Positions 1-10,234 are shown, numbered from the stretch's first letter. The stretch: DNA of 41,843 nucleotides from Acidobacterium sp. (GCA_003152415.1 PMAD01000288.1:9633-51475); one strand, 5' to 3'. A program made the numbers and translations. The notes: generated by a model not told the origin, from the letters alone.

Positions 1-1
1 G

Positions 2-1093
2 GCGGGATATTCGCCATCGACGCTGGCCGCGGTGATCGCCGGGTTGATCTGCGCGGCCGAACTGGTGCGGGCGCACGACTCGCCGGAACTGGCACATTTT
101 CTCGAAGAACATGCTGACTGGATCGAGAGTCACCTGGAAGACTGGACGGTGACGAACAACGGTGTGCTGGATCCAGAGGTCAAGCGGCATTACATGCGCA
201 TTCGCCCGCCGGAGTGCGGAGATCCGTATGCGCACGAGGAGTGCGGGAGAGAGATCGTCCACATCAACAACCTTGCGCCAGGAGAAAAGGCAGATTTCGA
301 GGCGCGAGAGATCATCGATGCGGGTTTTCTTGAACTGGTGCGGTACGGGGTGCGGGCAGCCAGCGATCCGCTGATCGTCGATTCGCTGAAAGTTGTCGAT
401 CGTGTGCTGAAAGTGGAGACGCCCAAGGGACCTTGCTGGCTGCGCTACAACCACGATGGGTACGGCCAGCGCGCCGACGGCGGACCGTTCGTCGGATGGG
501 GACAGGGGCGCGCGTGGCCGCTGCTGGTGGGTGAGCGCGCGCACTACGAGCTGGCTGCGGGCCGCGAGGTTGGCGGGCTGATCGCAACCATGGAAAAGTT
601 TGCATCGAGCGGGGGCATGCTGCCGGAGCAGATTTGGGACGCGCCGGACCTGGATGGGCTGGTACTCGGTGGCCCGGCGGGCTCCGCGATGCCGCTGGTG
701 TGGGCGCACTCTGAGTATCTGAAGCTGTTGCGATCCGCGGATGACGGCCGCGTTTTCGATTGCATTCCCATCGTTGAGGATCGCTACATGCGGGGCAACC
801 ATCCTCCAAGCCACATCGAGGTTTTCAAAGCATCGCGCCGGCAAATTCGGGAAATGCCTGCGGGGAAATCGCTGCGCATTACGTCAGCGGCGCGCTTCCG
901 GGTGACGTGGACGCCGGACAACTGGCAAACCACGAATTCGCTCGACAGCACGCAACTGGGCTACACGGGTTCCTACGCCGACCTGCCGACCACGCCGGAG
1001 CAAACCGGGTCACTTTCCTTTACTCTGTTCTGGCCGGACGAAAACAGGTGGGAGGGCCGGAATTTTGAAGTCGCCCTCGAACCACCGTCCTGA
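2..1093 (+). CDS. Glycoside hydrolase family 15-like (glucoamylase-type) protein, C-terminal part, 5' truncated by window edge
   Basis: Reading frame is open from base 2 (AGYSPSTLAAVIAG...). It contains GH15-like segments such as CWLRYNHDGYGQRADGGPFVGWGQGRAWPLLVGERAHYELAAG and LPEQIWDAPD. Confidence 0.85.
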   Translation, partial: AGYSPSTLAAVIAGLICAAELVRAHDSPELAHFLEEHADWIESHLEDWTVTNNGVLDPEVKRHYMRIRPPECGDPYAHEECGREIVHINNLAPGEKADFEAREIIDAGFLELVRYGVRAASDPLIVDSLKVVDRVLKVETPKGPCWLRYNHDGYGQRADGGPFVGWGQGRAWPLLVGERAHYELAAGREVGGLIATMEKFASSGGMLPEQIWDAPDLDGLVLGGPAGSAMPLVWAHSEYLKLLRSADDGRVFDCIPIVEDRYMRGNHPPSHIEVFKASRRQIREMPAGKSLRITSAARFRVTWTPDNWQTTNSLDSTQLGYTGSYADLPTTPEQTGSLSFTLFWPDENRWEGRNFEVALEPPS

Positions 1094-1205
1094 GACGGGT
1101 CGCTTGTTTGCGTCATCCAATCAACGGAGCGAGAATCGGGATTGAGCGTCCGATTGTCCGCAGCGCCCCCAAAAGGCAACAAACCCGGGAGGAGAGACGA
1201 GAATC

Positions 1206-3227
1206 ATGAACGAGCTCGACCAGTTGTCGATCAATGCCCTGCGGTTTCTTGCCGTCGATGCGGTGGAAAAGGCCAACAGCGGCCATCCGGGAGCACCGCT
1301 GGGCGACGCGCCGATTGCGTATCTGCTGTTTCACAAATACATGCGGCACAATCCGAAGCACTCGAAGTGGACGAATCGCGACCGCTTCGTGCTCTCGAAC
1401 GGACATGCTTCGGCAATGCTCTACGGCGTGCTGCACCTGACTGGATACGATCTGTCGATTGAGGACTTGAAGCAATTCCGGCAATGGGGATCGAAGACGC
1501 CGGGGCATCCGGAGTATGGCGACACCGACGGCGTGGAGGTCACAACCGGGCCGCTGGGTCAGGGATTCGCGATGGCCGTGGGCATGGCGATGGCGGAGAG
1601 GCATCTGGCGGCGGTCTATAACCGGCCAGGCTTCGACGTCGTGGATCATTACACGTACGGACTTTGCGGCGATGGCGACCTGATGGAAGGCGTCTCGCAT
1701 GAGGCGGCTTCGCTGGCGGGAACGCTGGGGCTCGGCAAGCTGATTTTCCTGTACGACGACAATCTGATTTCGCTGGATGGACCGACGGAGCTCTCGTTTA
1801 CCGAAGATGTGCTGAAGCGGTTCGAGGCGTATCACTGGCATGTGCAGATTGTGGAAGACGGCAACGACCTGGAAGGAATTTCGAAGGCGATTGAAGCGGC
1901 GCAGGGGGTGAAGGATAAACCTTCGCTGATCGCGGTGCGGACGGTGATTGGCTATGGCAGTCCGAAAGCCGGAACCAACAAGGCGCATGGCGAGGCGCTG
2001 GGCGCGGAGGCGGTGAAGCAGACGAAGAAAAACCTTGGCTGGCCCGAGGACAAGACGTTCTACGTTCCGGAGGATGCGGCGAAGAACTGGCTGCAGGCGG
2101 TGGAGAAGGGTGCGAAGGAAGAGTCGGACTGGAATGCGCTGTTCGCGAGCTACAGGAAGGCGTTTCCGGAGGAGGCCGCGGAATTCGAACGCGTGCAGGA
2201 GGGTCGCCTGAAAGACGGGTGGGAGCAGAGCCTGCCGCGGTTCCCGGCGGACGGGAAGCCAGTCGCAACGCGGAACGCCGGCAATACAGTGATGAATGCT
2301 CTCGTGAAATACGTGCCAGAATTGCTGGGCGGCGCGGCGGATCTTTCGACGTCGACGAAGACGGTGATCAAGGACAGCGCGAATTTTCACATCGATCCCA
2401 AAGGGGACAACATCTATTTCGGGGTTCGCGAATTCGGAATGTGCGCCATTGTGAACGGCATGGCCGCACACGGCGGCATTATTCCCTATGGCTCGACCTT
2501 TTTTTGTTTTTCGGATTATGCCAAACCGGCGCTTCGCATGGCCGCGCTGATGCAGGTGCATTCCATCTTCGTTTTCACTCATGACTCCATCGGGCTGGGC
2601 GAAGACGGTCCCACGCACCAACCAGTCGAGCAGCTGACCATGCTGCGCGCGGTGCCGCATCTGACAGATTTTCGTCCGGCAGACGCGAACGAGACATCAG
2701 CCGCGTGGGGTTTGGCGCTGGAGCGCAGGGGGGCGTCGTTTATGGCCTTGTCGCGCCAGGATCTGCCGCTGCTCGATCCCGTGAAGCAGCGCGTTTTTGA
2801 AGGAGTACGGCGGGGAGCTTACATCGTGGAGCAGGGCGGCGATTCGCCCGATGTGCTGATCGTGGGCACGGGCTCGGAGTTGTCGCTGGCGGTGCTGGCC
2901 GCAGAGCAACTGAAGAAGGACGGCATCGTGGCGCGAATCGTTTCTATGCCAAGCACACATATCTTCGATGAGCAGCCAGAGAGCTACAGGGCGTCAATCT
3001 TCCCCGATCACCTGCCGAAGCTGGCGATCGAGGCGGGCGCGACGCTGGGATGGTGGAAATACGTGGGGCGCGATGGTGACGTGATCGGACTGGACCGTTT
3101 TGGCGCTTCAGCTCCGGGAGCGATTGCACTGGAGAAACTGGGATTCGGCGTGGACAACGTGGTGGCCCGCGCGAAGGCGCTGGTCGAACGCGCGCGCAAG
3201 GCCGAGCCGGCGCTGGCGGGGAAATAA
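1206..3227 (+). CDS. tkt: Transketolase
   Basis: 673 aa. N-terminus [36 protein letters not shown] motif [18 protein letters not shown], and [20 protein letters not shown]. Confidence 0.97.
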   Translation: MNELDQLSINALRFLAVDAVEKANSGHPGAPLGDAPIAYLLFHKYMRHNPKHSKWTNRDRFVLSNGHASAMLYGVLHLTGYDLSIEDLKQFRQWGSKTPGHPEYGDTDGVEVTTGPLGQGFAMAVGMAMAERHLAAVYNRPGFDVVDHYTYGLCGDGDLMEGVSHEAASLAGTLGLGKLIFLYDDNLISLDGPTELSFTEDVLKRFEAYHWHVQIVEDGNDLEGISKAIEAAQGVKDKPSLIAVRTVIGYGSPKAGTNKAHGEALGAEAVKQTKKNLGWPEDKTFYVPEDAAKNWLQAVEKGAKEESDWNALFASYRKAFPEEAAEFERVQEGRLKDGWEQSLPRFPADGKPVATRNAGNTVMNALVKYVPELLGGAADLSTSTKTVIKDSANFHIDPKGDNIYFGVREFGMCAIVNGMAAHGGIIPYGSTFFCFSDYAKPALRMAALMQVHSIFVFTHDSIGLGEDGPTHQPVEQLTMLRAVPHLTDFRPADANETSAAWGLALERRGASFMALSRQDLPLLDPVKQRVFEGVRRGAYIVEQGGDSPDVLIVGTGSELSLAVLAAEQLKKDGIVARIVSMPSTHIFDEQPESYRASIFPDHLPKLAIEAGATLGWWKYVGRDGDVIGLDRFGASAPGAIALEKLGFGVDNVVARAKALVERARKAEPALAGK

Positions 3228-3228
3228 C

Positions 3229-3699
3229 ATGAAACTGGCGATTGCGGCAGATCACGCTGGTTTTCTTCTCAAGGGAGAAGTTCGGGGTTATCTGGAGCAG
3301 CTCGGGCACGAGGTGATCGACCTGGGCGCATTCAACGCCGAGCCTTCGGACTATCCGGATTTTGCTGAAGCGGTGGGCCGGGCGCTGCAGGCGGGTCGCG
3401 CCGAACGCGGAATTTTGATCTGCGGCAGCGGAGTGGGCGTGTGCGTAGCCGCCAACAAGATGCCCGGGATCCGCGCCTGCATGTGCCACGATCATTATTC
3501 GGCGCACCAGGGCGTGGAACACGACAACATGAACGTGCTGGTGCTGGGTGCGCGCATCATCGGCGAGGAACTGGCCTACGATCTGGTGGCCGCATTTCTT
3601 GATGCCCGCTTCCAGTCGCAGGTGGAACGCTACGTGCGCAGGCTCAATAAAGTGATGGCCATCGAAGCTCGTAACATGCCGAACATGAACAAGCCGTAG
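3229..3699 (+). CDS. rpiB: Ribose-5-phosphate isomerase B (RpiB/LacAB family)
   Basis: [35 protein letters not shown]...[26 protein letters not shown] at 3229, internal to the track ORF 3100..3699. Confidence 0.95.
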   Translation: MKLAIAADHAGFLLKGEVRGYLEQLGHEVIDLGAFNAEPSDYPDFAEAVGRALQAGRAERGILICGSGVGVCVAANKMPGIRACMCHDHYSAHQGVEHDNMNVLVLGARIIGEELAYDLVAAFLDARFQSQVERYVRRLNKVMAIEARNMPNMNKP

Positions 3700-3740
3700 A
3701 ATCAGGCGGGGCCACGGACTCTTTTCCGCAAGGTCAGATC

Positions 3741-4409
3741 ATGCCAGGAGATGCCATGGACGGCATCAGCACCATTCTGTGGGATGTGGGTGGAGTGTTG
3801 CTCACCAACGGCTGGGATCGCCAGCAGCGCGATGCCGTGGTTGCGCGATTCGGACTGGACCAGGCCGACTTCGAGCGCCGCCATGCCGAGGTCGATCAGG
3901 CGTGGGAAAAGGATGAGATCGGAGCGGACGAGTACCTGCGCCACACGGTGTTTTTTGAGCCGCGCAACTTTACGCTGGCTGAATTTCTCGATGCGATGCG
4001 CGCGGAGTCTGCGTTGCTTGCTGACAGCGCGATGGGGATGCTTCGCGAACTTTCGGCATCGGAAGAATATGTGTTGGCCACGGTGAACAATGAGTCGCGC
4101 ATCATGAACGAATTTCGCCTGATGAAGTTCGATCTGTTGGACGAGTTCGATGCGTTTTTCAGTTCGTGTTATTTGGGACTGCGCAAGCCGGACCGGAAGA
4201 TTTATCAGGTGGCGCTCGATGTGCTCCAGCGCGATCCGGAAAGGGTGGTTTTTATCGATGACCGCGCGGAGAACGTGGCGGCCGCGGCTTCGCTGGGAAT
4301 TCATGGTGTGCGCTACGAGGGGTCGGAGCAGCTGGCGAGCGAACTGGTGCGGCTCGGGGTCTGGCCGGCACCGGCCCGATTTCGGGGGTTAAGGGTACGA
4401 GAGGCCTGA
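3741..4409 (+). CDS. HAD-IA family hydrolase
   Basis: ILWDVGGVLLTNGWD motif I, VNNES, LGLRKPDRKIYQVAL motif III, VVFIDDRAENVAAAASLG motif IV. Confidence 0.85.
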   Translation: MPGDAMDGISTILWDVGGVLLTNGWDRQQRDAVVARFGLDQADFERRHAEVDQAWEKDEIGADEYLRHTVFFEPRNFTLAEFLDAMRAESALLADSAMGMLRELSASEEYVLATVNNESRIMNEFRLMKFDLLDEFDAFFSSCYLGLRKPDRKIYQVALDVLQRDPERVVFIDDRAENVAAAASLGIHGVRYEGSEQLASELVRLGVWPAPARFRGLRVREA

Positions 4410-4457
4410 TTGATTTCGAAAGCGGAATCAGGAAGTGAATCGCAGGGAGGAAGAAGC

Positions 4458-4653
4458 ATGGAACTTGGAATAGTTGGACCCGGCAGTCTTCGAGGCGATC
4501 AACCTCAATGTTGCGGCGCCGGTAATCACAGAATCGCTGCTGCGCAGAATTCGTAGCTGCGAGGAGTACAACTTCACCGATCGCATGCTCGCGATCATGC
4601 GGAGCGAGTTTGGCGGACATGCGGTGAAGACCGAGAAGGAAGAGGCTGCGTAA
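4458..4653 (+). pseudogene. gnd: Remnant of 6-phosphogluconate dehydrogenase (Gnd) with internal deletion and frameshift
   Basis: ATG at 4458 reads MELGIVGPG, like the Gnd N-terminus MELGIIGLG. From 4486 in the +1 frame it reads VFEAINLNVAAPVITESLLRRIRSCEEYNFTDRMLAIMRSEFGGHAVKTEKEEAA*, like the Gnd C-terminus ending FGGHAV. The ATG frame stops at 4556. SD-like gggagg lies upstream. Confidence 0.8.
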
Positions 4654-4710
4654 GGATCGCGCGCGCCTTGCACGCTGGCGACGGGAGCATCGCGGGAAAG
4701 AGGCTAATCG

Positions 4711-6270
4711 ATGGCGACTACGGAAGTGAGAATTTCTCCGGCGGACGTAAAGCAGGCAGCGTCCCAGGTACACGAGCGCATTCCCGAGCCCAGCGTGGTG
4801 GTGATTTTCGGGGCGTCCGGCGATCTGACCAAACGCAAGCTGTTGCCGGCGCTCTTTCATCTGGAGCAATCGGGCCTGCTGCCCGATCACTTTCGTATTG
4901 TTGGCGTGGCGCGCCGCGATCTCGGCCTGGGGTTCGCGGACGAAATGCGCGAGGGCATTCTCGCGTTTGGGGGCGTCGACAAGGGCGCGGCCAAGCTGGA
5001 CGAGTTCGTCGGAACAATCGGCTATCACGCCATGAATTTCGACGACGACCAGGGTTATGTGGCGTTGAAAAAACTGCTCGAGCAATACGACCACGACTAC
5101 GGAACGCGCGGCAATCGCCTTTTCTACCTCGCGACTGCGCCGGATTACTTCGCGGATATTGTGCACCGCCTGGGCGCGCACGGGATGGCGAAGCCAGAAG
5201 TCGGAACTGTACGCGTGATCATTGAGAAGCCGTTCGGACATGATCTTGAAAGCGCGCGTGAACTGAACGACGACGTCGACACGGTGTTCACCGAGAGTCA
5301 GATTTTCCGCATCGATCACTACCTGGGTAAGGAAACTGTGCAGAACGTGCTTGTCTTCCGTTTTGGCAACGGGATTTTCGAGCCCATCTGGAACCGAAAC
5401 TTCGTCGATCACGTGCAGATTACGGCTGCGGAAAGCATTGGCATTGAGGGGCGCGGGCCCTTCTACGAAAAAGCCGGCGCACTGCGCGACGTGGTGCAGA
5501 ACCACATGATGGAACTGATGTCGTTCGTGACCATGGAACCGCCCGCCAGTTTTGCAGCCGAGGCGGTACGGCGCGAGAAGATCAAACTGTGGAGCTCGAT
5601 CAAGCCCATCAATATATTCGATTGCGTGCGTGGCCAGTATGGCCCGGGCATAGTGGACGATCAGATGGTCAAGGGCTATCGCGAAGAAGATCGCGTCGAC
5701 CCCAAATCCCAAACCGAGACTTACGCCGCCATTCGTCTGGAAATCGACAACTGGCGCTGGGCGGGGGTTCCGTTCTATCTCCGCGCGGGCAAGCGGCTCG
5801 CGAGCCGAGTTACGGAGATCACGATTCAGTTCAAGCAGCCGCCGATGTTACTTTTTGGCGCGCCCGTGCAGGGCGGCTGCGATATTCAACCCAACATCAT
5901 CACGATGCGGATCCAGCCGGACGAAGGCATCTCCCTGCGTTTCGGCGCGAAGGTGCCGGGGCCGCAGATGTCGGTCTGCCCGGTCATTATGGACTTCAGC
6001 TACGCGCAGTCTTTTGGCGCTTCTTCGGCGAACGGGTACGAACGCTTGCTGCTCGACGCGATGCTGGGCGATGCAACGCTGTTTGCGCATCGCGACGGTG
6101 TGGAGACTACATGGGCGCTGTATACGCCGGTGCTGGATGCGTGGGCGAAGAAGTTTCCGCAGACCTTCCCCAACTACGCGGCTGGCACGTGGGGGCCGGA
6201 GTGCGGCGACGAGCTGATCGGCCGCGACGGACACACCTGGCAGGGCGTGCCGGAAGCGCCGAAGCCGTAA
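4711..6270 (+). CDS. zwf: Glucose-6-phosphate 1-dehydrogenase
   Basis: 519 aa. VVIFGASGDLTKRKLLPALFHL, RIDHYLGKETVQNVLVFRFGNGIFEPIWNRNFVDHVQIT, VPFYLRAGKRL. Confidence 0.98.
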   Translation: MATTEVRISPADVKQAASQVHERIPEPSVVVIFGASGDLTKRKLLPALFHLEQSGLLPDHFRIVGVARRDLGLGFADEMREGILAFGGVDKGAAKLDEFVGTIGYHAMNFDDDQGYVALKKLLEQYDHDYGTRGNRLFYLATAPDYFADIVHRLGAHGMAKPEVGTVRVIIEKPFGHDLESARELNDDVDTVFTESQIFRIDHYLGKETVQNVLVFRFGNGIFEPIWNRNFVDHVQITAAESIGIEGRGPFYEKAGALRDVVQNHMMELMSFVTMEPPASFAAEAVRREKIKLWSSIKPINIFDCVRGQYGPGIVDDQMVKGYREEDRVDPKSQTETYAAIRLEIDNWRWAGVPFYLRAGKRLASRVTEITIQFKQPPMLLFGAPVQGGCDIQPNIITMRIQPDEGISLRFGAKVPGPQMSVCPVIMDFSYAQSFGASSANGYERLLLDAMLGDATLFAHRDGVETTWALYTPVLDAWAKKFPQTFPNYAAGTWGPECGDELIGRDGHTWQGVPEAPKP

Positions 6271-6335
6271 TGGCGCGCGGCTTTCGCGTTCGCCTGCCCG
6301 GCGACAGGATGCCGCTTTGCGTCACGAGTTAGAGA

Positions 6336-7136
6336 ATGGCAAAGAAAATTCACGTTGAGTATCGCGTTTTTCAGGAACAAGACGCTCTTTCGCGCGCGAC
6401 CGCGGAGCACTTTGTGCGGGGTATTCAGTCGGCGGTCGCTGCCCGCGGCATAGCGCGCATCGCGATTTCCGGCGGGGGCAGCCCGCAGCCGGTGTTCGCG
6501 CTGCTTGCCGATCCGAAGGCGCCTTACCGCGAGGCCATTCCGTGGAATCGGCTCTGGATTTTCTGGGTGGATGACCGCTGCGTGCCGCCGGAGCACGAGG
6601 AGAGCAACTTCGGGGCGGCGCGCGAACTCCTGCTCGACAAAGTTCCGCTGGCCCCGGATCATGCGATCCGGATCGAGGGAGAGCTTGATCCGGAGGAGGC
6701 GGCCGCGCGTTACGAGTCGGCGATTCGCGGACACTTTCGTCTGGAAGGCGCCGAAGTCCCCATTTTCGATGTGCTGCAGCTGGGCATGGGGGACGATGGG
6801 CATTGCGCATCGCTGTTCCCGCACACGGCAGCCCTGCATGAGACGGGCCGGGTTGCGGTCGCGAATCACGTGCCGCAACAGAAGCAGAGCTGGCGCGTGA
6901 CGCTCACGTGGCCGGTCATCAATGCGGCGCGCGATGTTTTTTTCCTGATCGATGGAGCGTCGAAAGCCGATCCGCTGGGGCGCGTGCTGCAGGGTCCCTA
7001 CGATCCTGAGACGCTGCCGTCGCAGCTGATCCAGCCGCAAAACGGCGGACTGCTATTCTTGCTGGACGCGGCTGCCGCGGCGCATCTGCCCCCGCCCAAC
7101 GCCGATGGCACGGGAAGACTGGAGATCGCAAGATGA
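6336..7136 (+). CDS. pgl: 6-phosphogluconolactonase
   Basis: IAISGGGSPQPVFALL, FWVDDRCVPPEHEESNFG, LGMGDDGHCASLFPHT. Confidence 0.95.
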   Translation: MAKKIHVEYRVFQEQDALSRATAEHFVRGIQSAVAARGIARIAISGGGSPQPVFALLADPKAPYREAIPWNRLWIFWVDDRCVPPEHEESNFGAARELLLDKVPLAPDHAIRIEGELDPEEAAARYESAIRGHFRLEGAEVPIFDVLQLGMGDDGHCASLFPHTAALHETGRVAVANHVPQQKQSWRVTLTWPVINAARDVFFLIDGASKADPLGRVLQGPYDPETLPSQLIQPQNGGLLFLLDAAAAAHLPPPNADGTGRLEIAR

Positions 7137-8155
7137 TTCTCGCGGGGGACGTGGGCGGCACCAAGGTTCACCTGGCACTGTACGCTTTTGAGCACGGCCA
7201 GCTGGTGCACGTTCGCGACGAGCGGTTCCCGGCCCACGAATTCAACGGGCTCGAGGAAATTGTTCGGCGCTTTCTTAGCGAAAGCTCAAACCCCGAGATC
7301 ACGGCTGCCTGCTTCGGAGTGCCGGGACCGGTGCGCGGTGGACGCCTTCGGCTCACCAATCTTCCGTGGGTTCTGGACAGCCGGGAGCTCTCCGCCGATC
7401 TCAATATTACGCACCTCTTCCTGATCAACGATCTCGAAGCGAATGGTTATGGAATTCCGGAGCTGACGCCGGACCAGATCTTCACGCTCAATCTGGGCGA
7501 TTCTTCCGCAGTAGGGAATCGCGCATTGGTGTCGGCGGGCACAGGGCTTGGCGAAGGGGTTCTGGTGTGGAACGGCAAGACGCATGTGCCAATGGCGTCA
7601 GAGGGCGGGCACTGCGATTATGCTGCGCGCAATCCGCTGGAGATCGAGCTTCTGATATGGCTGACGCAGAAATTCAATGGCCGGGTTAGTTTCGAACGCG
7701 TTGTCTCCGGGCCGGGGCTCACGAACGTCTACACGTTTCTGCGCGATCAAAAACATATGGAAGAGCCGGAGTGGTTACGGCAGCGGATGGTCGCTGAGGA
7801 TCCCAATGCCGTGATCGGAGAGGTGGGCGAGGAGGGCAAGAGCGAGCTTTGTGCCAAGGCTCTGGAAGTTTTCGCGGCCGCCTATGGCGCCGAAGCCGGC
7901 AACATGGTGCTGAAGGCGCTCGCGACGGGCGGGATGTACATCGGGGGCGGCATCGCGCCGAAGATGCTGAAGACCATGCGCGGTGGCGCATTCATGCAGG
8001 CCTTTATCGATAAGGGGCGGTTGAGCGAATTGCTGATTCACACACCGGTGCACATCATTCTGGAGAGCCGCGCCGCGCTGATGGGGGCGGCGGCCTATGC
8101 GGAGGCTCGTGCTGCGGAGATCAGCGGCAAGTCAGTGCGCGCGGCGTCGCGATAA
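7133..8155 (+). CDS. glk: Glucokinase (Glk family, ROK-independent)
   Basis: MILAGDVGGTKVHLALY, CFGVPGPVRGGRLRLTNLPWVLD, LVSAGTGLGEGVLVW, MASEGGHCDYAARN. ATGA overlap with the pgl stop. Confidence 0.95.
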   Translation: MILAGDVGGTKVHLALYAFEHGQLVHVRDERFPAHEFNGLEEIVRRFLSESSNPEITAACFGVPGPVRGGRLRLTNLPWVLDSRELSADLNITHLFLINDLEANGYGIPELTPDQIFTLNLGDSSAVGNRALVSAGTGLGEGVLVWNGKTHVPMASEGGHCDYAARNPLEIELLIWLTQKFNGRVSFERVVSGPGLTNVYTFLRDQKHMEEPEWLRQRMVAEDPNAVIGEVGEEGKSELCAKALEVFAAAYGAEAGNMVLKALATGGMYIGGGIAPKMLKTMRGGAFMQAFIDKGRLSELLIHTPVHIILESRAALMGAAAYAEARAAEISGKSVRAASR

Positions 8156-8256
8156 ACTCGGTGGTTGGGTTCGTGCCGTCTTCGCGAACATCAAGACATC
8201 ATCGCCCGGACTCGATTCTGACCCTCTCGATCATGAGGTTTTCGCAAGTCATGCAG

Positions 8257-8607
8257 ATGAAACGAATCTCTGTCGCAATTTTCGTTGGCTGCGCCGCGAT
8301 GCTCCTGTCACGGATCGCGTTCGCCCACGCGCATCTTCTCTCCAGCACACCAGCGGCGAGTGCAACGGTTCATGGTCCCGATGTCGCTATCGAGCTGCGA
8401 TTCAACTCCCGCGTCGACGGGCATCACTCCTTTCTCTCGCTGGTGACGAGCAACGGCAGTGTGGCGTTGACCATCGACAACCAGAGCGCAGAGAACAACC
8501 TCAATGCGCACGCTACGCTGACGCCGGGAAGCTATACGCTGCGCTGGCAGGCGCTCTCCACCGACGGTCACATCACGCGCGGCGAAATTCCGTTCACGGT
8601 ACGCTAG
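8257..8607 (+). CDS. copC: CopC-domain copper resistance/homeostasis protein, secreted
   Basis: Start at 8257 (or 8233/8251). Signal peptide MKRISVAIFVGCAAMLLSRIAFA, then HAHLLSSTPAASATVHGPDVAIELRFNSRVD and YTLRWQALSTDGHITRGEIPFTV. Confidence 0.85.
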   Translation: MKRISVAIFVGCAAMLLSRIAFAHAHLLSSTPAASATVHGPDVAIELRFNSRVDGHHSFLSLVTSNGSVALTIDNQSAENNLNAHATLTPGSYTLRWQALSTDGHITRGEIPFTVR

Positions 8608-8614
8608 AACCAAC

Positions 8615-10234
8615 TTGATCTGGTTCGTTCGCGACTTCGATCTGCTCTCGCTTCTTTTGCGCGCGCTTTCCTTTGCGCTGGAAGCGCTGGCGGTCGGAGG
8701 CGTATTCTTCCTGCTCTTCGCAGCACGCCCGGCAAATCTGGACTTGGAATCGCAGGCGCGACTGCGGTGCGTCGGGGCGGGCTTCGCGCTGGCGCTGGCT
8801 GTGACGCAAATCGCACTGATCGCCGCCACATCAGCGGTTCTGATCGGCAGCTCCGGCACGGGTCTGCGTGATGTGGTCTCCGCCGGTTACTTCGTTGCCG
8901 GGACCATCTTCACCGCCGCATCACTCACATTGTCTCTGCTGCTCCGGTTGACATCGAAGCTCACGCTGGCCGCCCTTTCGGGATTGATTGCACTCGCGGC
9001 CTCGGTTTCGCTGAGCCACGCTGCATCCCGCATGGATCATCGGCTACTTCTCCTGGTCCTGACCGCCGGGCATCATTTGGGAATGGCAGCGTGGATCGGG
9101 GCATTGCCATTTTTGCTGATCGCCCTCCGACTGAACCGGGATGCGGATATTTCGAGGAGAATGGCGCGTCGCTTCTCCACGCTGGCCGTCATCAGCGTGG
9201 CGACTTTGATTCTGGCCGGCGCGGGACTCTCCTGGTTCTATGCAGGTTCATGGCAGGGAATGTACGGAACGTCGTATGGCCTTCTGCTTTCGGCGAAGAT
9301 CGTTTTGACCGCGCTGATTCTGACGCTAGGGGCCGGGAACTTCCTCCTGCTACGCCGCGTCGACAGCGATCCAGCGCCGCTGCTGTTGCGCCTGCGCCGT
9401 TTCAGCGAGGCCGAGATCGGGCTGGGATTCACCGTGATTCTCGCTGCGGCCTCTCTCACCGCACAGTCGCCCTCGGTCGACGATACGCCGAAGGACACAC
9501 TCAGGGGCCATCAGGTCGTCGAGCGCATGGAGTGGCGATGGCCGAGCTTTCACACGCCGGCGTTCTCGCAGCTGGCGCCGCCGACGCCGCTTGGCGTTGC
9601 TGTCCGCGAAGCGGCGTACACGGGCGGCAGCGCCAGCGACGCTAACGATCGCGCCTGGTCGGAATACAACCACCACTGGGCCGGGCTGATCGTCCTCGCC
9701 GCGGGCGCTCTGGCTCTGATCTCGCGATTGCCGCGACAGGGATGGGCGCTGCACTGGCCGCTGCTTTTCCTGGGGCTGTCGGTTTTTATCCTGCTGCGCG
9801 CCGATCCAGAATGCTGGCCGCTGGGACCGCGGCCGTTCTGGGCCAGCTTCACCGCACCCGACGTGCTGGAGCATCGCGCCTATGCGGTTCTCATCGCGAT
9901 TTTCTCTGTATTCGAGTGGGGCGTGCAAACCGGGCGGCTGCGCAGGCCTCGCGTCCGCTTTGTCTTCCCCGTATTGTGCGCGGCTGGAGGTGCGCTGCTG
10001 CTGACGCACACACACACGCTCGGCGAGGGAACCGATGAGGTCTACGCGGGTCTTAGCCACACACCCATCGCGCTGCTGGGAGCCGTAACCGGTTGGGGAC
10101 GCTGGCTGGAACTGCGGCTGGATGACCGGGCTGCCGAGGTTGAGGAGTCGCGCCCGAGGCGAATCGCGGCGTGGATCTGGCCGGCTTGTCTTGTGCTGAT
10201 TGGGTTGCTGTTACTCAATTACCGCGAATCCTGA
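8615..10234 (+). CDS. copD: CopD-domain copper transport membrane protein with extra C-terminal membrane region
   Basis: Multi-TM protein directly after copC. CopD-like stretch LLLLVLTAGHHLGMAAWIGALPFLLIAL...RFSTLAVISVATLILAGAGLSWFYAGSW. TTG start. Confidence 0.8.
   Translation: MIWFVRDFDLLSLLLRALSFALEALAVGGVFFLLFAARPANLDLESQARLRCVGAGFALALAVTQIALIAATSAVLIGSSGTGLRDVVSAGYFVAGTIFTAASLTLSLLLRLTSKLTLAALSGLIALAASVSLSHAASRMDHRLLLLVLTAGHHLGMAAWIGALPFLLIALRLNRDADISRRMARRFSTLAVISVATLILAGAGLSWFYAGSWQGMYGTSYGLLLSAKIVLTALILTLGAGNFLLLRRVDSDPAPLLLRLRRFSEAEIGLGFTVILAAASLTAQSPSVDDTPKDTLRGHQVVERMEWRWPSFHTPAFSQLAPPTPLGVAVREAAYTGGSASDANDRAWSEYNHHWAGLIVLAAGALALISRLPRQGWALHWPLLFLGLSVFILLRADPECWPLGPRPFWASFTAPDVLEHRAYAVLIAIFSVFEWGVQTGRLRRPRVRFVFPVLCAAGGALLLTHTHTLGEGTDEVYAGLSHTPIALLGAVTGWGRWLELRLDDRAAEVEESRPRRIAAWIWPACLVLIGLLLLNYRES

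Noticed and set aside
1113-2660. 515-aa minus-strand ORF antisense to tkt
   Set aside because: tkt is unambiguous on +. Long antisense ORFs are expected from GC-rich codon bias, and this translation has no family signature.
4252-5712. 486-aa minus-strand ORF antisense to zwf
   Set aside because: zwf motifs are intact on +. The antisense frame is low-complexity His/Arg/Leu-rich, typical of shadow ORFs.
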